From Clostridiaceae bacterium (GTDB lineage: Bacteria > Bacillota > Clostridia > Lutisporales > Lutisporaceae): DNA of 6,734 nt. The stretch lies in NCBI GenBank assembly GCA_028697435.1, contig JAQVFD010000122.1, positions 1-6,734 of the forward strand, read 5' to 3'. Shown piece after piece: positions 1 to 5,395 of the stretch. The translations under genes and the position numbers were made by a program. The notes below the pieces were generated by a model. That model was given only the letters and a program-made list of their open reading frames with translations. It was not told the DNA's origin and made no database searches. How positions within the stretch are numbered: position 1 is the first letter of the stretch; every line of letters begins with the position of its first letter.

Positions 1-2
1 AT

Positions 3-248
3 ATATACGGGATTCCGGGAGTAATTGTGGATACCCACTGCAAAAGATTGTCAAAACGGATCGGATTGACAGAGGAGGAGGATCCGGAAAAGGTAGAGTC
101 TGATCTTATGAAGATATTGCCCGAGGAGGATTGGACAGCATTTAGCAACAGCTTGGTATATCATGGAAGAGCAATATGCAATTCCAGGAAGCCCAATTGT
201 GCAAAATGTCCCATCGCCAATTATTGTGACTTTTTTAACAATATTTGA
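3..248 (+). CDS. nth: Endonuclease III, C-terminal part (5' end outside window)
   Basis: The frame is open from the first bases and ends in TGA at 246-248, giving the last 81 residues of a DNA glycosylase/AP lyase that removes oxidised pyrimidines in base-excision repair. Visible residues include V-D-T-H at fragment residues 9-12; its Asp matches the catalytic Asp138 of E. coli Nth. A cysteine array C-X6-C-X2-C-X5-C at residues 59, 66, 69 and 75 is the 4Fe-4S cluster loop that closes the protein in this family. The catalytic lysine of the helix-hairpin-helix lies about 18 residues before the Asp and so falls before the window. An internal GTG at 27 is a coding Val, not a start. The gene has no functional link to the ATPase genes downstream and is separated from them by about 200 nt. 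Identification is from the motifs and their spacing. Confidence 0.93.
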   Translation: MYGIPGVIVDTHCKRLSKRIGLTEEEDPEKVESDLMKILPEEDWTAFSNSLVYHGRAICNSRKPNCAKCPIANYCDFFNNI

Positions 249-330
249 AGGGAACATGAATAAATAGACGTTAAACTAAATAATTTATGTTATTTGAGTA
301 AATTTGAATTTTATAAATAGTTTAATATGT

Positions 331-344
331 ATTAAAATTTTAAT
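331..344. repeat. 14-bp perfect AT-only palindrome
   Basis: ATTAAAATTTTAAT reads identically on both strands. It lies about 110 nt before the first ATPase start codon. It could be a binding site for a dimeric regulator. In sequence this rich in A and T, a palindrome of this kind can also arise by chance, and it contains no G or C to add specificity. Confidence 0.35.
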
Positions 345-414
345 GAAGGATTTTGCAATTTTATAACGAAATAGACTGCATAGACTTTAATACCTAAATA
401 TTATTTATCCAATA

Positions 415-420
415 TATAAT
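415..420 (+). promoter_or_regulatory. Possible -10 element of the ATPase operon promoter
   Basis: TATAAT matches the sigma-A -10 consensus exactly and would start transcription near 427, just ahead of the ribosome binding site. No good -35 hexamer sits 16-18 nt upstream (best is TACCTA at 391-396) and there is no TG extension. An alternative is TTTAAT (339-344) with TATAAC (362-367) at 17-nt spacing. Neither is strong. Confidence 0.28.
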
Positions 421-436
421 TAATTACATTATTGAA

Positions 437-444
437 AGAGGTGG
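437..444 (+). promoter_or_regulatory. Ribosome binding site that fixes the atpH start
   Basis: AGAGGTGG, 8 nt before the TTG at 453, is a good Shine-Dalgarno match. An upstream in-frame TTG (432) precedes this site and has no comparable motif before it, and the in-frame GTGs at 441 and 444 lie within or at the end of it. This supports TTG 453 as the start. Confidence 0.7.
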
Positions 445-452
445 TGAAGCAT

Positions 453-779
453 TTGACTACGGATATCATCAAGGAGATCAAAGAAACAGAGAACGCGGCT
501 GAAGAAAGGATCAAGGCAGCCCATCAGAAATCCAAGGACATTATAATGTGTGCAGAACAAGAGGCTGAGCATATCATTAAAGCCGCCGAAGACCAAGCAA
601 TTTTTGAGAGCAGGAAGAAACTCGAATATGCGGAAAAGGAGGCTAACTTAGAAGCCGAAAGCAAAAGAAAACAAAATGACGAAATGTGTCAAGAACTAAA
701 GCAGAAGGCTGAGGAAAAGATGGAAGAAGCAGTGAATATTGTGATGGAGAGGATTGTGAGTATGAATGGCAATAGTTAA
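453..779 (+). CDS. atpH: V-type ATPase peripheral-stalk subunit H (NtpF/G-like)
   Basis: This is a 108-residue, highly charged protein that is almost entirely one long helix. Ala/Glu/Lys-rich repeats run from about residue 5 to 95, with no membrane segment and no enzyme motif. In V/A-ATPases this subunit pairs with subunit E to form the peripheral stalks that stop the catalytic head from turning with the rotor. Low-complexity coiled coils are hard to identify from sequence alone; the call rests on length, coiled-coil character and position directly before subunit I, as in E. hirae ntpF-ntpI. The start is taken as TTG 453, 8 nt after AGAGGTGG. A start at TTG 432 would add 7 residues but would place the Shine-Dalgarno inside the gene. 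The last 14 nt overlap the start of subunit I, suggesting translational coupling. Confidence 0.85.
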   Translation: MTTDIIKEIKETENAAEERIKAAHQKSKDIIMCAEQEAEHIIKAAEDQAIFESRKKLEYAEKEANLEAESKRKQNDEMCQELKQKAEEKMEEAVNIVMERIVSMNGNS

Positions 780-2682
780 GATGAAAAAAGCCACCATTAT
801 AGCTATCCAGTCTGAAAAAAAAGAAATAGTCAATAGTTTGCAAAAATTCGGATATCTGCAGATAGTGAACTTTGAAGAGCAAAAAGAACAAGGCTTCGAA
901 GAGTTGCAGCCCGATAATGACAATGAAACAGTGAGCAAGCTGGAGACGAAGCTTTCACAAGTTAAGTATTCTCTTGATTTTTTAAGTAAATTCAGTAATG
1001 CGAAAAAACCTTTATTTGCACAAAAAGTTCAGGTGGATGAGTCAAAGCGCAAAGAATATCTTAAAGATGAAGAAAGACTCAGTAGAATATATGAAATCTG
1101 CAGAAGTATAGACAGTAAATTCACAGAAATAAAAAGCTCAGAAACAAAATTGAACAGTACCATAGCGCAGCTTAAACCGTGGCTGCCTCTGAAAATAAAT
1201 CTTGAAGATATTGGCAATACACAGAATACAAGTGCAATGCTGGGATTTATAGCAGGTAAATACGAGGAAGAATTCAGTACTTTAATTAAGGCTGAAGACC
1301 TTCAAGCGTATCTTGAGAAAGTGAGTACCGAAAAGGAAAACTCATATTTTATGATAGTATATCATCAAGTATGTGAAGAGAGAATAACTCAACTCCTTAA
1401 GCAGACTGGGTGGACAAAAGTGACATTCAGTGAGTATTTGGGAACTCCCGGTGAAAACATTGACAGGCTGATGGCTGATAAGGAAGAACTTGAAAAAAAG
1501 AGAGCAGAACTTACTGCTCAAGCCGAGAACATGGTACCGGAAATAGAGTTTCTTGAAATTATGTCTGATTTACTCACAATAGAAAAAGACAAGGGCAGTA
1601 TTGTAAAGGAATTTGCAAAAACGGACAAAACCTTTATGCTTCATGGTTGGGTACCTGAGAAGTACACTGAGGATATGACAAGCATTATGGAGGGTATAAC
1701 AGATAAATATATTCTTAAGTTCGAAGAACCCGCTGAGGAGGATGAAGTACCTCTGCTCCTGAAAAACAACAAAGTTGTTGAACCTTTTGAGTTGATAACT
1801 GAGATGTATAGTGTGCCCAATGCAAGGGGTATAGATCCCAATATATTTATGGCTCCGTTTTTTATATTGTTCTTCGGATTAATGGTAACAGATGCCGCAT
1901 ATGGAATATTGCTGGCAGCTATAACTGGATATGTTCTGAAAAAGTATAAGCCTGAGGGCGGTATGAAAAAGATAATGGGAGTCCTATTTTACGGTGGTAT
2001 TTCCACATTTGTCTGGGGAGGAATCTTCGGAGGATGGTTTGGGGATCTGTTAGGACTACAGCCATGGTGGTTCAATCCTTTGGACGAACCCCTCAAAATG
2101 TTGATATTCTGTTTAGCTTTGGGTGTAATTCACCTGTACACCGGCTATATCCTGCAGGCATATCAAAACATCAGAGCCGGTAATGTCATGGACGCAATAT
2201 ATGACCAGGTGCTCTGGCTTATGCTGCTGACAGGACTTATGATGCTGGCAGTGCCTTCTCTTGCAACTATTGGCAAGTATATGGCAATAATAGGAGCATT
2301 AGGTACTGTGATTTTTGCTGCCAGGTCTGAGAAAAACATATTCAAAAGATTCACATCAGGAGTATTGGCCCTGTATGGGGTAAGCGGATTCTTAGGCGAT
2401 GTGCTGTCCTATTCAAGATTATTTGCACTATGCCTTGCAACAGGAGTTATTGCTCAGGTGTTTAATGCAATGGGACTTATGATGGGCGGCAGTATTATCG
2501 GAAAAATAATAATGGTTGCATTTTTGGCTTTTGCACATGTATTTAATACAGCCCTTGGAGTTTTAGGTGCATATGTGCACACAAGCCGTTTGCAATATGT
2601 TGAATTCTTTGGCAAGTTCTATGAGGGGGAAGGAAATCTATTTAAACCCTTAAGAATAAAAACGAAGTATATCCAGAATTAG
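766..2682 (+). CDS. atpI: V-type ATPase membrane subunit I (a subunit)
   Basis: This 638-residue protein has the usual length for the family. Residues 1 to about 350 are hydrophilic and cytoplasmic, with coiled-coil stretches (about 50-130 and 230-280) that contact the peripheral stalks. From about 355 to 605 there are some seven to eight hydrophobic segments forming the stator beside the K ring. The signature around 340-380 (PFELITEMYS, DPNIFMAPFF, FFGLMVTDAAYG) is typical. Arg551 in LSYSRLFAL and Arg608 in HTSRLQYVEFF correspond to yeast Vph1 Arg735 and Arg799; the first is the essential arginine that separates the two ion half-channels. The start ATG 766 gives MAIVKMKK, the usual family N-terminus, with GGAGAGGA (746-753) 12 nt upstream. 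An in-frame ATG at 781 is less likely. It overlaps the stalk gene by 14 nt and is followed by an unusual structured gap. Confidence 0.96.
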   Translation: MAIVKMKKATIIAIQSEKKEIVNSLQKFGYLQIVNFEEQKEQGFEELQPDNDNETVSKLETKLSQVKYSLDFLSKFSNAKKPLFAQKVQVDESKRKEYLKDEERLSRIYEICRSIDSKFTEIKSSETKLNSTIAQLKPWLPLKINLEDIGNTQNTSAMLGFIAGKYEEEFSTLIKAEDLQAYLEKVSTEKENSYFMIVYHQVCEERITQLLKQTGWTKVTFSEYLGTPGENIDRLMADKEELEKKRAELTAQAENMVPEIEFLEIMSDLLTIEKDKGSIVKEFAKTDKTFMLHGWVPEKYTEDMTSIMEGITDKYILKFEEPAEEDEVPLLLKNNKVVEPFELITEMYSVPNARGIDPNIFMAPFFILFFGLMVTDAAYGILLAAITGYVLKKYKPEGGMKKIMGVLFYGGISTFVWGGIFGGWFGDLLGLQPWWFNPLDEPLKMLIFCLALGVIHLYTGYILQAYQNIRAGNVMDAIYDQVLWLMLLTGLMMLAVPSLATIGKYMAIIGALGTVIFAARSEKNIFKRFTSGVLALYGVSGFLGDVLSYSRLFALCLATGVIAQVFNAMGLMMGGSIIGKIIMVAFLAFAHVFNTALGVLGAYVHTSRLQYVEFFGKFYEGEGNLFKPLRIKTKYIQN

Positions 2683-2690
2683 TGACATAA

Positions 2691-2731
2691 CCCGTAATAT
2701 TTGCAGTAAATGAAATGCTGCAAATATAGGG
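2691..2731 (+). repeat. Inverted repeat 1 (10-bp perfect stem)
   Basis: ATATTTGCAG (2697-2706) and CTGCAAATAT (2718-2727) are perfect reverse complements around an 11-nt loop. CCC (2691-2693) and GGG (2729-2731) can add three pairs beyond a small internal loop. TGAC (2683-2686), which begins on the base after the subunit I stop, can pair with GTCA (2737-2740) still further out. No T-run follows directly. Confidence 0.75.
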
Positions 2732-2734
2732 ATT

Positions 2735-2794
2735 TAGTCATATAAGTGCAAAACTTTTTTGTGAAACAAAAAAGTTCAGGCACTGGTATGACTA
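2735..2794 (+). repeat. Inverted repeat 2: 60-nt hairpin with 24 base pairs
   Basis: There are three stacked stems. TAGTCATA (2735-2742) pairs with TATGACTA (2787-2794), AGTGC (2745-2749) with GCACT (2780-2784), and AACTTTTTTGT (2752-2762) with ACAAAAAAGTT (2766-2776). They are joined by small internal loops (ta/gg and aa/cag) and capped by GAA. This is the strongest structure in the window and is too extended to be easily explained by chance. What follows is C/A-rich (CCAAATAAG), not a U-run. Confidence 0.85.
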
Positions 2795-2824
2795 CCAAAT
2801 AAGTTTGGTAAATGTCATCTGAAC
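2774..2824 (+). repeat. Inverted repeat 3, competes with inverted repeat 2
   Basis: TACCAAA (2793-2799) and TTTGGTA (2804-2810) form a 7-bp stem with a TAAG loop. It extends through ATGAC (2788-2792)/GTCAT (2814-2818) and GTTCAG (2774-2779)/CTGAAC (2819-2824), with a 3-nt bulge on the 3' strand and an 8-nt bulge on the 5' strand, giving 18 pairs in all. The 5' arm reuses bases 2774-2776 and 2788-2794 of inverted repeat 2, so the full forms cannot coexist. Confidence 0.65.
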
Positions 2825-2865
2825 GCCGTAAAGGATATATAATCCGGCTCAGGCTCAGTATGACA
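2813..2865 (+). repeat. Inverted repeat 4, upstream of the atpK ribosome binding site
   Basis: TGTCATCTGA (2813-2822) pairs with TCAG (2855-2858) and ATGACA (2860-2865) around a bulged T. Inside it are GCC (2825-2827)/GGC (2846-2848) and GGAT (2833-2836)/ATCC (2842-2845). The 3' side contains an overlapping direct repeat GGCTCAG (2846-2852 and 2852-2858), so CTGA can pair with either copy. The 5' arm is also the 3' arm of inverted repeat 3. The structure ends about 35 nt before the Shine-Dalgarno of subunit K and leaves it free. Confidence 0.55.
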
Positions 2866-2900
2866 CAGACAAATAATATGAAAATATTTATATAACAAAA

Positions 2901-2907
2901 AGGGAGG
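2901..2907 (+). promoter_or_regulatory. Ribosome binding site of atpK
   Basis: AGGGAGG lies 10 nt before ATG 2918 in an A-rich, probably unpaired stretch. A strong, open site fits the need to make many copies of the ring subunit. Confidence 0.75.
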
Positions 2908-2917
2908 CAAAATAATA

Positions 2918-3412
2918 ATGGAAAACTTGATTGAATTAATGGGTAACTCTGGTTTATGGATGGCATTTCTTGGTTCAGCAATAGCAGCAGGTCTTGCAGG
3001 CTGCGGATCTGCAATAGGAGTAGGTATCGCCGGTATGTCAGCAGCCGGAGTTGTAACCGAAGACCCGAGCAAATTCGGTAAGACACTTCTTTTACAGGCA
3101 CTTCCCGGCACACAAGGCATATATGGTTTGCTGATTGCATTCCTTATTTGGAGTAAAGTAGGTGTTTTCGGAACAATATTACCTGTAACTATTGAGCAGG
3201 GGCTCATGCTTATGCTTGCCGGAGTACCTATTGGCCTTGTTGGACTTATATCTGCTATTTATCAGGGAAAAGCATCAGCTGCAAGCTGTGGAATAATTGC
3301 CAAGAGACCCGAAGAATTCGGAAAGGGTATGATTTATCCTGCAATGGTTGAGACTTATGCTGTTCTTTCATTGCTGGCATCATTCCTTATGCTTAACGGC
3401 ATCAATTTATAA
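2918..3412 (+). CDS. atpK: V-type ATPase subunit K (duplicated proteolipid, rotor ring)
   Basis: The protein has 164 residues and four membrane helices arising from duplication of the two-helix c subunit; compare residues 20-78 with 100-158. About ten copies form the ring that carries ions across the membrane against subunit I. The first half has Gln66 in LPGTQGIYG where single c subunits have a carboxylate. The second half keeps Glu145 in AMVETYAVL, so there is one ion site per protein. Leu62, Thr65, Gln66, Gln116 (IYQGKA) and Glu145 align with the Na+ ligands Leu61, Thr64, Gln65, Gln110 and Glu139 of E. hirae NtpK, predicting Na+ coupling. The start is ATG 2918 with AGGGAGG 10 nt upstream. 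It follows an unusual structured gap, and the subunit E start lies 13 nt after its stop. Confidence 0.97.
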   Translation: MENLIELMGNSGLWMAFLGSAIAAGLAGCGSAIGVGIAGMSAAGVVTEDPSKFGKTLLLQALPGTQGIYGLLIAFLIWSKVGVFGTILPVTIEQGLMLMLAGVPIGLVGLISAIYQGKASAASCGIIAKRPEEFGKGMIYPAMVETYAVLSLLASFLMLNGINL

Positions 3413-3425
3413 GGGAGTGGCTTAA

Positions 3426-4028
3426 ATGGCAGGAGTAGATAACATTAAAGACAAAATTCTACAGGATGCAGAATTGAAAGAAAAAGAGATATTGGAAAAG
3501 GCGAAACTCCAAGCCAATGAAATCGTAGAAAAGGCTAATCAGAAAGCTGCATCCAGAGCAAAGGAGCTTTCGCAAAAGTCCGTACATGATGTCAGTGAGA
3601 AAAAGAGAATAATTAATTCAAACGTTGAGCTTGAAATGCGCAAGGATGTGTTGGCCGCAAAACAGCAGGCGATTGAAAAGGTATTTGATAAAGTTCTTGA
3701 GAAAATGAATAACTTCACAGACAGCAAATACGAACAGGTAATATTTGATATGCTCATGGCCTCAGTGGAAAGCGGAGAAGAAGAGGTAGTAATGTCTGAA
3801 GCAGGGAAGAAAAAACTATCTGCCGATTTTCTCAACAAACTGAACAAGGCTTTGGCGGCTGCGGGCAGAAAGGGCAATGTAAAAATATCGGATGAAATTA
3901 GGGATATTTCCGGAGGCTTCATTTTAAAGAGTCAGGGAGTAGAAATAAATAACTCCTTCGAGTCAATAATCAGGCTCAGCAGAGATGAAATTGAACCGAA
4001 GGTAGCTGAGATTTTCTTCCGGGCATAA
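3426..4028 (+). CDS. atpE: V-type ATPase peripheral-stalk subunit E
   Basis: The 200-residue protein has the family's two-part build. A long charged helix (about 1-100) pairs with subunit H in the peripheral stalk. A globular C-terminal domain (about 100-200) binds the top of the catalytic head. The C-terminal motif ISGGFILKSQGVEINNSF (161-178) is characteristic of the family, being the strand and turn after which the last helix ends in EIFF. It is soluble, with no membrane segment. The start ATG 3426 has GGGAG (3413-3417) 8 nt upstream, placed directly after the stop of subunit K, so the two genes are tightly spaced. This is ntpE in the E. hirae nomenclature. Confidence 0.95.
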   Translation: MAGVDNIKDKILQDAELKEKEILEKAKLQANEIVEKANQKAASRAKELSQKSVHDVSEKKRIINSNVELEMRKDVLAAKQQAIEKVFDKVLEKMNNFTDSKYEQVIFDMLMASVESGEEEVVMSEAGKKKLSADFLNKLNKALAAAGRKGNVKISDEIRDISGGFILKSQGVEINNSFESIIRLSRDEIEPKVAEIFFRA

Positions 4029-4057
4029 CCATAATATTAAACTCGTTAACTGGAAGA

Positions 4058-4064
4058 AAGGAGG
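4058..4064 (+). promoter_or_regulatory. Near-perfect ribosome binding site of atpC
   Basis: AAGGAGG lies 9 nt before ATG 4074 in the 45-nt gap after subunit E. It is the closest match to the anti-Shine-Dalgarno sequence in the window and gives subunit C an independent strong initiation site. No promoter or terminator is evident in the gap. Confidence 0.8.
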
Positions 4065-4073
4065 ATAAGCTCA

Positions 4074-5075
4074 ATGGGTGAAAATAAATACCTATATTCT
4101 GTTACCAGAATACGAGCACTGGAAACGAAGCTTCTGGATAAGGCAAAAATAGAGAGAATGATAGAAGCCAAGGACACAGACGAAATTATTAAAATACTGT
4201 ATGAAACAGAGTATGCAAGTTTGATTTCTGAGATGAAAGGCATTGAAGATTATGAATCGGTGCTTTCAAAGGAGCTCTTGAATACCTACAGGCTGCTTTC
4301 GGAAATTTCTCCGGAACCGGAACTTACTAATCTGTTTCAGCTGAGATATGATGCTCACAATTTGAAAACCCTTCTAAAGAGCAGCTACCTTGACGAAGAG
4401 AATGACGAACTTTTGAGCGAAATAGGCACCATACCGGTACAACGGCTTAAGAGTATGGTTAAGGACAAGAATTTCAGTGATTTGGACCCCGTCATGAGAG
4501 ACAGCGTGGAAGAGGTTGTTGGGGAGTTCACAATAAACCCTGATCCGCAGCTTATCGATGTGGCTCTTGATAAGGGTCTGTACAATCTTATGTATAAAAC
4601 AGCAAAGAATAACAACAGCAGCTTTTTGATGGAATATATATCAGCACAGATAGATCTTATCAACATCAAATCACTGATTAGAGTAAAATCAATAGGCAAT
4701 GGAAGGGAATTCCTCAAAAAGGTAATACTTGAAAACGGAAAGCTAAATTATTCATTCTTCAGCAGTATCTTTGACGAATCCTTAGAAACATTGATTGACA
4801 GACTGGCCTACAAGGATTACGGAAAGGCAGTGGAGGAGGGATTAAGCAGTTATATTAAAACGAAATCCCTGACAAAATTCGAAAAGCTTTCTGACGATTT
4901 TATATTTGAACTCGCAAAGAAGGGCAAGTATGTTGCGTTTGGAATCGAACCTCTGATTGGTTATCTGATGGCAAAGGAAAATGAGACAAAGATAATCAGG
5001 ATGATTATGGTCGGAAAAATCAATGAGATTCCGAATGAATTGATTAGAGAAAGGCTACGTGATGTATATGTATAA
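4074..5075 (+). CDS. atpC: V-type ATPase subunit C (central socket, d-like)
   Basis: The 333-residue soluble, mostly helical protein belongs to the AC39/subunit d family. It forms the funnel that sits on the K ring and receives the central shaft (D and F), coupling rotation to ion flow. Diagnostic stretches are LFQLRYDAHNLKTLLK (87-102) and the C-terminal block beginning IEPLIGYLMAKENE and continuing to IRERLRDVY. Length and motifs are normal for the family and the frame is unbroken. The start is well fixed by AAGGAGG 9 nt upstream. Its 3' end overlaps the start of subunit F. This is ntpC in the E. hirae operon. Confidence 0.95.
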   Translation: MGENKYLYSVTRIRALETKLLDKAKIERMIEAKDTDEIIKILYETEYASLISEMKGIEDYESVLSKELLNTYRLLSEISPEPELTNLFQLRYDAHNLKTLLKSSYLDEENDELLSEIGTIPVQRLKSMVKDKNFSDLDPVMRDSVEEVVGEFTINPDPQLIDVALDKGLYNLMYKTAKNNNSSFLMEYISAQIDLINIKSLIRVKSIGNGREFLKKVILENGKLNYSFFSSIFDESLETLIDRLAYKDYGKAVEEGLSSYIKTKSLTKFEKLSDDFIFELAKKGKYVAFGIEPLIGYLMAKENETKIIRMIMVGKINEIPNELIRERLRDVYV

Positions 5076-5391
5076 GATTGGAGTAATCGGAGATAAGGAC
5101 TCAATACTTGGGTTCAAGGCTTTGGGGATATCGGTGTTTCCGACCAACGATATAAGAGAAGCCAACAGATTGATTCACAATCTGGCAAAGGAAAACTACG
5201 CGGTTATATTTGTAACAGAACAGCTTGCCAAGGATTTGGATGAAGCAATCGGTGAATACAAAGATTCCTTAACTCCGGCAATAATCATGATTCCTAATAA
5301 CAGGGGAACTCTGGGGTTGGGAATAGACGGCGTTAAAAAATCAGTCGAAAAAGCTATCGGTTCAGATATATTATTCGGGAAAGAAGGTTGA
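5062..5391 (+). CDS. atpF: V-type ATPase central-shaft subunit F (NtpG)
   Basis: This small alpha/beta protein (109 residues from ATG 5062) binds subunit D in the rotating shaft and helps regulate activity. The N-terminal YKIGVIGDKDSILGFKALG is the family hallmark. The C-terminal helix (GVKKSVEKAIGSDILF) is the part that contacts D. Three starts are close together: GTG 5059, ATG 5062 and ATG 5068. AGAAAGG (5047-5053) is 8 nt before ATG 5062, 5 nt before the GTG and 14 nt before ATG 5068, so 5062 is preferred. Many relatives begin MYKIGV, which would be ATG 5068. The overlap with subunit C is 14 nt (or 8 nt), implying translational coupling. Confidence 0.93.
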   Translation: MYMYKIGVIGDKDSILGFKALGISVFPTNDIREANRLIHNLAKENYAVIFVTEQLAKDLDEAIGEYKDSLTPAIIMIPNNRGTLGLGIDGVKKSVEKAIGSDILFGKEG

Positions 5392-5395
5392 TAAC

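Larger units (their letters stand above)
249..436 (+). other. AT-rich intergenic region between nth and the ATPase operon
   Basis: This stretch contains no plausible gene and no GC-rich hairpin followed by a T-run, so I see no classical terminator for nth. It is very A/T-rich. It holds a 14-bp palindrome (331-344), the repeat ATAGACT at 371-377 and 380-386 (ATAGAC also at 264-269), and TATAAT-like hexamers near its 3' end. It is the only sizeable gap ahead of the first ATPase gene, so it probably contains the operon promoter. The A/T richness makes any single promoter call weak. Confidence 0.6.
2683..2870 (+). promoter_or_regulatory. Highly structured intercistronic region between subunits I and K
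   Basis: Almost the whole gap after the subunit I stop can be folded. Hairpins are centred near 2712, 2764, 2802 and 2839. Four-base complementary segments alternate along it: TGAC 2683-2686, GTCA 2737-2740, TGAC 2789-2792, GTCA 2814-2817, TGAC 2861-2864. Pairing 1-2 with 3-4 excludes pairing 2-3 with 4-5. No hairpin is followed directly by a U-run, so a classical terminator is not supported. It may be an RNA element controlling or protecting the subunit K message, or a small palindromic insertion. I do not recognise it as a known riboswitch or repeat family. Confidence 0.6.

Noticed and set aside
249..330. Terminator after nth
   Set aside because: I looked for a GC-containing stem with a following T-run and found only short A/T self-complementary stretches.
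2735..2794. Rho-independent terminator after subunit I
   Set aside because: The hairpin is strong, but its stem is A/U-rich at the top and it is followed by CCAAATAAG rather than a U-run. The T6 tract lies within the stem. Termination here would also cut the ATPase operon in two.
2838..2843. TATAAT in the I-K gap as a promoter for subunit K
   Set aside because: No -35-like hexamer lies 16-18 nt upstream, and the TATAAT falls across the loop and 3' arm of the GGAT/ATCC stem. An ATGACA at 2860-2865 resembles a -35 but has only a weak TATTTA 19 nt downstream.
2679..3207. Minus-strand open frames of 153 and 130 codons across the I-K gap and the start of subunit K
   Set aside because: They lie opposite the clearly coding K gene. 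Their translations are low-complexity and look like no family, and they run through the inverted repeats. They are shadows of the K reading frame.
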